A DNA stretch of 64,000 nucleotides, from contig CAMYOK010000006.1 in assembly GCA_947259995.1 (NCBI GenBank), forward strand, positions 310,001-374,000. Direction: 5' to 3'. Of the stretch, positions 7,626-14,940 are shown piece after piece. Position 1 is the first letter of the stretch. Each line of letters begins with the position of its first letter. The position numbers were made by a program, and so were the translations under genes. The stretch is from an uncultured Pseudomonadales bacterium. Its GTDB lineage: Bacteria > Pseudomonadota > Gammaproteobacteria > Pseudomonadales > Pseudohongiellaceae. The notes below the pieces were generated by a model. The model ran no database searches and was not told the DNA's origin. It saw only the letters and a list, made by a program, of their open reading frames with translations.

Positions 7626-8111
7626 GGCGCTAGTATAGACAGTAAGCTTGACTGGGTGCCCATTGAATAGTTTGTATGTATTTCTAATATGTATATTCGA
7701 CACCAGTTCAATTTTATTTCGATAACCGCTGCCTACCCGACGAAGCATATAGCAATAAAGACTTTCACTAATGTCACTCATTTGAAGCACTGCTCTCCAG
7801 AACTGAAGATCACCGCCGAACTCGCCTTTGTTTCCAGGATTTAAAGTGTTATTTGGCACGACAGAGTAATCCAAATAAGCTGCCGGAACAAAAATACTCG
7901 AGCGATCTAAACACCTCACGCCTTGCGAAGCAAAATCCAGACCAGCTATTTCTGGCCAGCTTGAGCCAGTTACTTGTATGTTGAAAGTACCTGGCGCGAA
8001 AACATCAGGCCAATTGCCTAAATCTGACAATTCCTTAGGTGAGGGAAGCTCAATTTCTTTTGAGAACAACCCAGCACCGTCGCAGACTTTGCCGTTAAAA
8101 CAAATCTCCAT
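7620..8111 (-). CDS. CTP-dependent riboflavin kinase-like protein, cassette gene
   Basis: A 163-residue soluble protein. Its layout resembles archaeal CTP-dependent riboflavin kinase (RibK): an N-terminal GKVCDGAGLFSKEIELP stretch like the G-x-V-x-x-G-x-G start of RibK, then APGTFNIQV matching the conserved G-T-L-N nucleotide motif, then FGGDLQFWRAVL, and a C-terminal LVSNIHIRNTYKLFNGHPVKLTV resembling the RibK ending (I-A-P-x-x-L-R-x-x-x-x-L-x-D-G-D-x-V). I see these similarities by eye only. If correct, it may phosphorylate riboflavin or bind a related ligand; catalytic competence is unproven. The ATG has no clear ribosome site because the decayed attC lies directly upstream. Confidence 0.5.
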   Translation of the reverse strand: MEICFNGKVCDGAGLFSKEIELPSPKELSDLGNWPDVFAPGTFNIQVTGSSWPEIAGLDFASQGVRCLDRSSIFVPAAYLDYSVVPNNTLNPGNKGEFGGDLQFWRAVLQMSDISESLYCYMLRRVGSGYRNKIELVSNIHIRNTYKLFNGHPVKLTVYTSAS

Positions 8112-8115
8112 TAAA

Positions 8116-8164
8116 GTGGTGCTAGCTCAGCGCGCTTGCGCGTCACCTTGTAGGCGATTGTTAG
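8116..8164 (-). other. Decayed attC site
   Basis: In gene orientation it starts with a good left half (CTAACAATCGCC) and keeps a CGCGCAAGCGCG tip hairpin, but the right core box is gone or changed to GCTAGCA. It separates the RibK-like gene from the large membrane-protein gene. Confidence 0.5.
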
Positions 8165-8165
8165 T

Positions 8166-9116
8166 TCAGAATAAATTATTTTGGCTATCATGCTCTAAGG
8201 GAGTTACACGCTTTACAATTATCATTGGCCGTCTCTCAGCGACGTTTCGTCTCTTCGACAGCCTAGTGATTGTCCCTTCCACTACGCACCTAAGAAACAA
8301 AGCTGGTTTATATCTAACGATACTTCCCTCCTCTGGAATGCAGTTGAGTATATGCCCTTGGTATTCGAGTCCTATCGAATTTGACGACTCATTCCCTCGG
8401 GTTAGCTTTCCCTCCAGCCGTACAGTTTTACCATGCTCAAGCTCTGGAAAGAGGAATTCTTCATCAATCAACTCTAGGTCAGAGCCCGTGAAAAGTTGCT
8501 TTTCCACTTCAGAAACACTTACCTCGTAGAACTCAGACTCATCTTTGACGCCAATCGTTAGCCTTCTGTTTTCAGTTACTACGTCAGTTAATTTAAAAAG
8601 TATCCTTCGAGGTGCTTCCGATATCCATTTAAAGTGCTCGTATGGGATGTAGACGTACTCGCCCCTATCGTTTTGAATTCCGATTATATTGTTATTATCT
8701 TTCCAATCTATTGATTCTGTATTCCAATCCCTATTTCGACCGGTGTGCTTTATGAGTTTAACTAGCGACTGAATAGCGCTCATCGATTTCTTCAGTATTT
8801 CTGCGCTTGTTTTTTTTCCTACATCATTTTCTGCTAGTTTCTCGCCTGCTTTCTTTGCATAACCAAACGCGAACGCCAAACTTAGAGTGCCAATTCCAGC
8901 GAGGATCAAAGCGACCCAAGAGCCTTCTTGTATTTTTACCGGAATTTGGTAATCGACCTTCGCCAAATCAGGTGATTGACGCTCATTGAAAAATCGAACC
9001 GCTTCATCCAACCCTATTAAGGCATTACCAGCGGATGCTGCATCAATAACCCCATTAGGTACATCATCGCCTTGATACTTGAGAAAACCGATCTCTTCGA
9101 TGCCATCCCTTTCCAT
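8166..9116 (-). CDS. Membrane-anchored hypothetical protein with beta-rich C-terminus, cassette gene
   Basis: The 316-residue protein has an N-terminal domain of about 65 residues (with FLKYQGDDVPNGVIDA and GLDEAVRFFNE), one hydrophobic segment (about 68-87, WVALILAGIGTLSLAFAFGY), a helical linker, and two successive beta-rich domains, the last (about 235-305) resembling an OB-like fold (CVVEGTITRLSKRR). The N-terminal pattern recalls membrane proteins found near defence and mobile loci, but I cannot name a family with confidence. A GGAGGAG ribosome site precedes the ATG. This is the longest unassigned gene in the array and lies between a decayed attC and the attC at 9133-9211. Confidence 0.6.
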   Translation of the reverse strand: MERDGIEEIGFLKYQGDDVPNGVIDAASAGNALIGLDEAVRFFNERQSPDLAKVDYQIPVKIQEGSWVALILAGIGTLSLAFAFGYAKKAGEKLAENDVGKKTSAEILKKSMSAIQSLVKLIKHTGRNRDWNTESIDWKDNNNIIGIQNDRGEYVYIPYEHFKWISEAPRRILFKLTDVVTENRRLTIGVKDESEFYEVSVSEVEKQLFTGSDLELIDEEFLFPELEHGKTVRLEGKLTRGNESSNSIGLEYQGHILNCIPEEGSIVRYKPALFLRCVVEGTITRLSKRRNVAERRPMIIVKRVTPLEHDSQNNLF

Positions 9117-9132
9117 AAATTCTCCTCCAGTG

Positions 9133-9211
9133 AACCAACGCCCGTGCTCACGCGCGATCTCGGAACAGCTAAGCAGCGGAGAAAGTGTCGCTGCGCAGCC
9201 GATTGTTAATT
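9133..9211 (-). other. attC recombination site (79 bp)
   Basis: Left core box AATTAAC and right core box GTTGGTT in gene orientation. The interior is almost identical to the attC at 9925-10003: CAATCGGCTGC in the left arm, CCGCTGCTT in the middle and GAGCACGGGC in the right arm. Confidence 0.9.
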
Positions 9212-9910
9212 GCCGAGCTGCAATTGAACAGCATCAATTGCTTCAGCACTAATAGAGGTGACGCATCCGAATGCACTTTCCTGCTTACTCTGTAGTGTGG
9301 CATAGAGTTCCTTACATTTTGCCAATTTTGATTGCGAGTACTTTCTATCTTTTAGCGTTTTTAAATTAAGGTTTATGATGAATATGCATGACATTACTCC
9401 TGCTATCGCAGCGCTTATCGACGCACCGGAATCTCCACGCACGGCATGCCAACCGTTATTGAATATTACAATTCCATGGTCTATCAGCTTCATGCACAGT
9501 TCAGCTACTTCTATCGAGTAGTCTGTTGCTACCTCAAGAAGATCGTTTGCCTCACGTGAATGCTTTGATTTTTCCTGAGCATCTGTTGCCGACAAGGCAA
9601 GCTTTCGTAACGACACAACCTTGTCGAAATCTCTAGCGTCGACTTCAAAAAGCCTTTTAAGTTGCGGTTCGATCTCCGTCTTAATTTGAGATGCCAGATA
9701 TTCAAATACTTTGAAGCTGTCGGCACATGTCTGCTTCTCTAGGCTTTTAGTGCAAACGGTAAGTATCAATTTTGCCGAGAGCAGCCCCATTAATGCTGCC
9801 GCGCTTCCCGATCCCGGCGAGGCTTTCCCTGCCCCAAAGGCATCGAGTAGTTCAGATGTCGGTTTCGATAGAACACTTTTCCCAGTTGGTAATAGATCTA
9901 CTTGGTCCAA
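9206..9910 (-). CDS. Cyclodeaminase/cyclohydrolase family protein (FTCD C-terminal type), cassette gene
   Basis: The 234-residue protein matches the formiminotransferase-cyclodeaminase C-terminal (FchA-like) helical fold. The conserved start GKASPGSGSAAALMGLLSAKL (about 28-48; glycine-serine loop plus first helix) is clear, as are the long following helices. Family members act on 5-formimino- or 5,10-methenyl-tetrahydrofolate. Here there is no histidine-degradation or folate gene nearby, so the reaction is uncertain. The start is a TTG at 9910, chosen because AGGAG sits six bases upstream. It is flanked by two nearly identical attC sites. Confidence 0.75.
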   Translation of the reverse strand: MDQVDLLPTGKSVLSKPTSELLDAFGAGKASPGSGSAAALMGLLSAKLILTVCTKSLEKQTCADSFKVFEYLASQIKTEIEPQLKRLFEVDARDFDKVVSLRKLALSATDAQEKSKHSREANDLLEVATDYSIEVAELCMKLIDHGIVIFNNGWHAVRGDSGASISAAIAGVMSCIFIINLNLKTLKDRKYSQSKLAKCKELYATLQSKQESAFGCVTSISAEAIDAVQLQLGN

Positions 9911-9924
9911 AGGTTACTCCTGGC

Positions 9925-10003
9925 AACTAACGCCCGTGCTCACGCGCAATTTTGGAGCTGCAAAGCAGCGGAGAAATTGTCGCTGTGCAGCCGATTGTTA
10001 TGT
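9925..10003 (-). other. attC recombination site (79 bp)
   Basis: Left core box ACATAAC and right core box GTTAGTT in gene orientation, with the same length and nearly the same interior as the site at 9133-9211. It follows the erythromycin-esterase-like gene. Confidence 0.9.
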
Positions 10004-10035
10004 GTTGGTTTCATGAATCGAGATCCTCCATCATA

Positions 10036-11400
10036 TCAAAGGCAATCATACGTGAACTCTTTGACATAGTAGGCAATATCAAAAGAACCCAATGCAGAAA
10101 TTCTGGCATTCCTTTGATCTCTCCGTTCAGAAAGCCAATCCGAAACGGACTCTGGAGAAACTCTCATATCAATGAAGTATTCATCCAAAGAATGCTCATG
10201 AAACATGTTTTCAATCCAATCAGCATGCGGCGCTTCCATCGGAATTGGAGCGGATTCTGGCCGGAAACACATTTTAATCTCACCACTTCCGACCAGATTT
10301 AGTATGTTCACGAAATTTTCACCGTATCGGGCCCTGGCATAATACCCGAAAGGAGTCAGTGTTTGCTGTCGCTGACCTTGATCAATCAAGTAGTTCGGAT
10401 ACTCATGCTGCTCAGAAGCAATATGGTTTACTGAGGCGAAGACAAATACGCGGTCGGTTTGATTTAATTGCCCTAACACCCAGTCAAGATTGTCCACCAT
10501 AACCCGATCCCGAATATTCTGCGATTTCTCCGTCCATGTGTAATCTCCCGAGGGCGTCCACTCTAGAGGCATACGTCGAAACCATGAATCGGTTTGTCCT
10601 GCGGCAATGGCTGTTCTTTCCGCCCACAAGTAGCTGTACTCCGAGGTAGCTGCTACATAGTCAAGTTTGCTACGCTGAATGAGTGAAATTACATCCTCAA
10701 TCGTGGCAGTCAATCTGTCGCGTTGTAACTGAGACAGCGCCCCGTAATCGTTGCCGGATGCCAATATAGGAAGCAGAGGTTCAATTCGCTGTCGAAACTC
10801 TTCAGCAGAATCAGCATCCACACCATTTAGGTATACCAAGACGTCTCTCAATGGAGCGTCGGGTTTTCGTGTCGCAATAATCCCAGGAGGACTACCTGAG
10901 ACATCCATCCCGAAGACCTGCACTTTCTGCTGCCCGATTGGAAGGGAATCATTGTACTCTCTGATCCATTCGATAAGAGAGCGATTTCCTTGAAACTGAT
11001 CAAATCTATTTGACAGCCCTTCCAGTAAACTGTTTTCAAGGTTGTTCTCGATCCCAATCACATAATCGTTCAGCGCTTTACTTTCAGTGACACCAGACTC
11101 AATAACAATCGCTTTAAAATCCAACTCTTCTACTAGATATTTGAACAACCGATTTCTGAAGACCACCGGTTCAGCGGCTGAGTGCAGACTTTCGCTTAAA
11201 CCGACGATTCTTGCATCGCCTATCATTTCCCCAATAGGCTCCAAATCATAGTTGGGGTCATCGAGAGAAGACCCTTTCACTTCGAAAGCCGAAGTTCCTG
11301 CCCAGTCTGCAAACGCCTCGATTAGGTCCGAATCGGTTTGTGCTTGAGCAGAAACACTAAACACGAGCCCTGTCAGGATTAGCAAAACATTAACACGCAT
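10036..11400 (-). CDS. Exported erythromycin-esterase-like protein, cassette gene
   Basis: The 454-residue product has a signal peptide (MRVNVLLILTGLVFSVSAQA) and an erythromycin esterase (Ere) family domain. Family landmarks are GLSESLHSAAEPVVFRNRLF, equivalent to the G-E-x-x-H-G motif with the Glu and His kept, FKAIVIESG with the acidic residue, and a second His in FASVNHIASEQH. Ere enzymes hydrolyse the macrolide lactone, but most distant homologues are not resistance enzymes. The motif's first Gly is Ser here, so activity on macrolides is uncertain. The ATG at 11400 has GGAG eight bases upstream and starts the signal peptide; an ATG at 11445 is possible. It is the most promoter-proximal gene of the array. 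Confidence 0.8.
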   Translation of the reverse strand: MRVNVLLILTGLVFSVSAQAQTDSDLIEAFADWAGTSAFEVKGSSLDDPNYDLEPIGEMIGDARIVGLSESLHSAAEPVVFRNRLFKYLVEELDFKAIVIESGVTESKALNDYVIGIENNLENSLLEGLSNRFDQFQGNRSLIEWIREYNDSLPIGQQKVQVFGMDVSGSPPGIIATRKPDAPLRDVLVYLNGVDADSAEEFRQRIEPLLPILASGNDYGALSQLQRDRLTATIEDVISLIQRSKLDYVAATSEYSYLWAERTAIAAGQTDSWFRRMPLEWTPSGDYTWTEKSQNIRDRVMVDNLDWVLGQLNQTDRVFVFASVNHIASEQHEYPNYLIDQGQRQQTLTPFGYYARARYGENFVNILNLVGSGEIKMCFRPESAPIPMEAPHADWIENMFHEHSLDEYFIDMRVSPESVSDWLSERRDQRNARISALGSFDIAYYVKEFTYDCL

Positions 11401-11445
11401 ATTCAGGCTCCGATTGAGTACTCTTTTAGAGTTACGGATCGACAT

Positions 11446-11882
11446 AACAGCTCGATATTTTCAATAAGAGTTTCGTTATTCATTGGCACTCCGGCAAGGA
11501 GACACATAACAGCCTAGTTAACAGGACTACGTCCTCTTAACAATTATTAGAAGGAGTCCCTATTATTCTTATTATCCTGCCCAACAAACCCAAATTTACT
11601 AGGATTTACTCAGGCGCTAAAAAGTTATGAAGACAGCGTCCTCAAAAACAATTCAATTAATATGCAGGAGCGCCCCTCCCGCCAACTTGGTGTTATATAC
11701 CCCCAACAAGGGAAGGTCTAGCAATTAATGCCACACAAGGTTAAGGAAACTAAAATTTAGGATTAACTGAAAAACAAGAGTAAAACAGAGTAAATACACG
11801 CAGAACGCCTACATAGCGACTACACGGTGAAAATCATTTGGGGTCACCAGAAAGGCTAAAGGGAGCAATGCGTTGGAATTAT
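11446..11882. other. Non-coding region between the cassette array and tRNA-Leu; no integrase gene
   Basis: 437 bases, AT-rich, without a convincing gene on either strand. At 11504-11550 there is a GTTATGT core-like box (gene orientation) next to a hairpin with AGGAC/GTCCT arms flanked by TTAA. This may be a worn attI or attC end. An integron integrase, expected beside the first cassette, is absent, and tRNA-Leu follows immediately. Confidence 0.6.
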
Positions 11883-11969
11883 TGGTGCCCGGGACCGGAA
11901 TCGAACCGGTACGATATTTCTATCGAGGGATTTTAAGTCCCTTGTGTCTACCAATTTCACCACCCGGGC
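11883..11969 (-). tRNA. tRNA-Leu (UAA)
   Basis: 87 nt including an encoded CCA. Acceptor arms GCCCGGG / CCCGGGC pair perfectly, the T-loop is GGTTCGATTCC, and a long class II variable arm is present (CGATAGAAATATCG). The anticodon loop CTTAAAA gives anticodon UAA. It is the last of three tRNAs after pgsA. The cassette array and the accessory region begin just past its 3' end. Confidence 0.95.
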
Positions 11970-12040
11970 TTCAAGAAAGGTGGTCTTTCGAAATGCAAAG
12001 GTACCAGAATGCGCCTGGTGCTGCATTATTGAGAATTGTA

Positions 12041-12114
12041 TGGAGGCTGGGGTCGGAATCGAACCGGCGTTAACGGAGTTGCAGTCCGCTGCATGACCAC
12101 TCTGCCACCCAGCC
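12041..12114 (-). tRNA. tRNA-Cys (GCA)
   Basis: 74 nt with encoded CCA. The acceptor GGCTGGG / CCCAGCC pairs fully, the T-loop is GGTTCGATTCC, and the anticodon loop CTGCAAC gives GCA. It lies in the conserved Gly-Cys-Leu tRNA cluster downstream of pgsA. Confidence 0.95.
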
Positions 12115-12207
12115 AAAAGTCGTTCTTTTAATACCTACTCAGCTAGACTGGCCGACATATACAACAGCAACTTATGGGCCTGAGGATAGATAGTGATGAC
12201 ATGAAAT

Positions 12208-12283
<76 letters not shown>

Positions 12284-12395
12284 TTAATTTCAGTCAAACC
12301 GGTTGTTATTTGCGAGCGTAACAACCAGCCTTTCGAACTGATCTACAGTGCCAATACTCAGTCTTGCTGAGCCCTGTAGGTCGAAAGAGGCGCCT

Positions 12396-12423
12396 ATTCT
12401 AATGCCATAACAAACTATGTCAA
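12396..12423 (-). promoter_or_regulatory. Sigma-70 promoter of the tRNA-Gly-Cys-Leu cluster
   Basis: A perfect TTGACA (-35, complement of 12418-12423) is 16 bp from TAGAAT (-10, complement of 12396-12401). A GGCGCC discriminator follows the -10, as in stringently controlled stable-RNA promoters. An 8-bp hairpin (GGTTGTTA / TAACAACC, 12301-12326) lies in the transcribed leader before tRNA-Gly. Confidence 0.75.
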
Positions 12424-12452
12424 GCACTGGATAAGTATAATTTTTATCTGCC

Positions 12453-13004
12453 CTATTTTGCTTGCAATGTGGGCAAAGCTGCGCGTAGGTATGTGACCAT
12501 CGACCACAGGCTAAATACCGCAGAAACATAGATTAAAACGTAGCCCAGCCACACAATCGACTGCGGTGTGCTGGCATCGGTGGCCAATAGAATAATTATC
12601 GCAATCATCTGCACCGTGGTCTTCACTTTGCCGATATAGCCCACTTTTACCACGTCGCGCTTATTGCTGTTGGCCATCCACTCACGCAAAGCTGACACAA
12701 AAACTTCACGTGCAATTATTATTGCAGTAGGAAGTACAAACCAAATGCTGGGGTGATTGGCCGCCAGTAAGACCATGGCCATGACCACCAGCAGTTTGTC
12801 GGCCACCGGGTCTAAAAAAGCACCGAAATCGGAGGTCTGATTGAGCTTTCTGGCTAAGTAGCCGTCTAGCCAGTCTGTCAGGCTTGCGATCGCGAATAAG
12901 CCTGCTGCGTAGTACTGGTGATATGGCAGTGACGAATAGTGCAGAATGATCACTATGGGGATCATTGCTACACGTGAACAAGTCACTAAGTTAGCCGCAT
13001 TCAT
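12453..13004 (-). CDS. pgsA: CDP-diacylglycerol-glycerol-3-phosphate 3-phosphatidyltransferase
   Basis: The 183-residue inner-membrane enzyme makes phosphatidylglycerol phosphate from CDP-diacylglycerol and glycerol 3-phosphate, the committed step to phosphatidylglycerol and cardiolipin. The CDP-alcohol phosphotransferase signature is complete: SLTDWLDGYLARKLNQTSDF, then GAFLDPVADK (D-x-x-D-G-x-x-A-R-x-x-x-x-x-x-x-x-G-x-x-x-D-x-x-x-D). Four or more hydrophobic segments are evident. Length is normal. The gene is 52 bp downstream of uvrC, and tRNA-Gly-Cys-Leu follow, the arrangement known in Pseudomonas and relatives. Confidence 0.95.
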   Translation of the reverse strand: MNAANLVTCSRVAMIPIVIILHYSSLPYHQYYAAGLFAIASLTDWLDGYLARKLNQTSDFGAFLDPVADKLLVVMAMVLLAANHPSIWFVLPTAIIIAREVFVSALREWMANSNKRDVVKVGYIGKVKTTVQMIAIIILLATDASTPQSIVWLGYVLIYVSAVFSLWSMVTYLRAALPTLQAK

Positions 13005-13056
13005 GATGTGTGTGTTACTCCTGCTATCCGTGCTGTGTCTATGCTAATGGCGCATT

Positions 13057-14940
13057 CTACTCGTTATGCAGCCAAGCATAAATCTCTTCTGCTAGCTTTG
13101 TGCTAATGCCTGGCACTTTTGTCAGCTGTGCCTCGCTGGCGCGCTCGATCTCTTGTTGGCCGCCAAAATGACGTAGCAGCTCGCGGCGCTTCTTTGGCCC
13201 AAGCCCTGGGATTTGTTCTAGGGCCGACTTATTACGCGTCTTAGAGCGGCGCGCACGGTGCCCTGTGATGGCAAAGCGATGCGCCTCATCGCGTATTTGC
13301 TGCAATAGATGCAAGGCGATCGATTCGGTGGGCAGGACGATCTCTTTCACGCCGTCGCCCACTGATAGGAACAGGGTCTCCTGCCCTGCCCGGCGCGAGA
13401 TGCCCTTGGCAATACCAATGAGCTGCACGCTGGCCAGCTGGCACTCTTCGATGACGCGCCGCGCCTGAGATAACTGCCCTTTACCGCCATCTATCAGCAG
13501 GATGTCGGGGACTTTGCCGCCGTCCACTGCCTCGCTGGCCTCTTTAGCCACGCGGGTATAACGCCGCGTCAGGGCTTGGTCCATGGCGGCATAATCATCG
13601 CCACCGGTGATATTTTCAATATTAAAACGACGATAGTCCGATTTGAGCGGGCCGTTGACATCGAACACCACGCAGGAGGCCACGGGGCTCTCGCCCGAGG
13701 TGTGGCTGATGTCGAAACACTCGATGCGTTGGGGCAAGGCGTCGAGGTCTAAGGCTTGCCGTAGCTGCTCAAACCGCTGCTGGACGTTCTGTTTATTGCT
13801 GACGAAGCTCTGCAGGCTTTGGGTAGCATTGGTCACGGCCATGGCCTGCCATTTAGCCCTGTGGCCACGCACTGTACTGCTGATCTTCACGGTTCTACCG
13901 GCGCAGTAGCTCAGGGCTTCGGCAATGGCGGTAGTCTCGGCGATCTTAGGCGCAATGATGAGCTCTTTGGGGATGTTTGGGGCATTGTCTGCCTTGGCGT
14001 AATACTGGGCGATAAACGCGGCTAGAAGCTCGCTCTCATTGCTCGACAGCTTGTCTTTGGGAAAGAAGCTCTTGCTGCCAATCAAACGCCCACCTCGTAT
14101 CACGATCAAATGCACACTGGCATAAGCGCCTTGCATGCTGGCGGCTAGCACGTCGGCGTCACCACCTTGAGTCGAGACATATTGTTGTTCGTGAATGCGA
14201 CGCAGGTCAGCGATTTGGTCGCGAATCACGGCGGCCTTCTCAAAATCCAAGGCTTGCGACTTGGCTTCCATCTTGTCGCTGAGCTCATTGATCAGCTTGT
14301 CGCTGCGGCCATTGAGGAAGAGCGTGGAGAAATGCACGTCTTGGGCATATTCCTCGGGCGAGATCAGCCCTACACAGGGCGCGGTGCAGCGATCGATCTG
14401 ATGCTGCAGGCACGGGCGCGAGCGGTTGCGGAAATAGCTGTCCTCGCATTGGCGCAGGCGAAACACCTTTTGCAGGACGCTGAGGCTCTCGCGCACGGCC
14501 CCGGCGCTTGGGTAAGGCCCGAAGTAGGTCGCATCACGGCGCTTGGCACCGCGGTGAAAGGCCAGCCGTGGGTATTCGTCTTTACTGGTGAGCATGATGT
14601 AGGGGTAGGTCTTATCGTCCCTTAGCTCAATATTATAAGGAGGCCGGTGTTGCTTGATCAGGGTTTGCTCCAGCAACAGTGCTTCGGTCTCGTTGCTGGT
14701 GATGGTGACTTCGATGTTGCGGATGCGAGTCACCAAGGCCATGGTCTTGGTGTCCAGGCCCGAGGCGCGAAAATAGTTGCCCACGCGCTTTTTCAGGTTT
14801 TTGGCTTTGCCCACATAGAGGATGCCCCCCTCCTCGTCCAGCATGCGGTACACACCAGGGCGAGAACTGAGGCTAGCGATCAAGGCTTTCGGATCGAAGG
14901 TGGGGCCGGTATCAGGAACTTGTGACAAGGCTCGAGGCAT
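13057..14940 (-). CDS. uvrC: Excinuclease ABC subunit C
   Basis: The 627-residue protein makes the 3' and 5' incisions in nucleotide excision repair with UvrA and UvrB. Visible domains are the GIY-YIG nuclease (SRPGVYRML...ILYVGKAKNLKKRV, about 26-100), a Cys cluster (LRQCEDSYFRNRSRPCLQHQ) typical of UvrC, the UVR domain (about 210-250), the RNase H-like endonuclease (ECFDISHTSGESPVASCVVF) and the C-terminal helix-hairpin-helix pair (LEQIPGLGPKKRRELLRHFG). The start ATG overlaps the 3' end of the gacA/uvrY-like gene by 29 bp, so the two are probably translationally coupled. Confidence 0.97.
   Translation of the reverse strand: MPRALSQVPDTGPTFDPKALIASLSSRPGVYRMLDEEGGILYVGKAKNLKKRVGNYFRASGLDTKTMALVTRIRNIEVTITSNETEALLLEQTLIKQHRPPYNIELRDDKTYPYIMLTSKDEYPRLAFHRGAKRRDATYFGPYPSAGAVRESLSVLQKVFRLRQCEDSYFRNRSRPCLQHQIDRCTAPCVGLISPEEYAQDVHFSTLFLNGRSDKLINELSDKMEAKSQALDFEKAAVIRDQIADLRRIHEQQYVSTQGGDADVLAASMQGAYASVHLIVIRGGRLIGSKSFFPKDKLSSNESELLAAFIAQYYAKADNAPNIPKELIIAPKIAETTAIAEALSYCAGRTVKISSTVRGHRAKWQAMAVTNATQSLQSFVSNKQNVQQRFEQLRQALDLDALPQRIECFDISHTSGESPVASCVVFDVNGPLKSDYRRFNIENITGGDDYAAMDQALTRRYTRVAKEASEAVDGGKVPDILLIDGGKGQLSQARRVIEECQLASVQLIGIAKGISRRAGQETLFLSVGDGVKEIVLPTESIALHLLQQIRDEAHRFAITGHRARRSKTRNKSALEQIPGLGPKKRRELLRHFGGQQEIERASEAQLTKVPGISTKLAEEIYAWLHNE

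Noticed and set aside
5191..10003. CRISPR array as an explanation for the regularly spaced palindromic elements
   Set aside because: The elements differ in length and sequence, each follows a gene stop, and they have attC core boxes; there are no identical short repeats with spacers.
11446..11882. Integron integrase or attI beside the first cassette
   Set aside because: No open frame with tyrosine-recombinase motifs; only a single core-like GTTATGT and a small hairpin at 11504-11550, too weak to call an attI.
11856..12116. Minus-strand open frame of 86 codons across the tRNA genes
   Set aside because: It runs through tRNA-Leu and tRNA-Cys, which are certain; the frame has no coding features.
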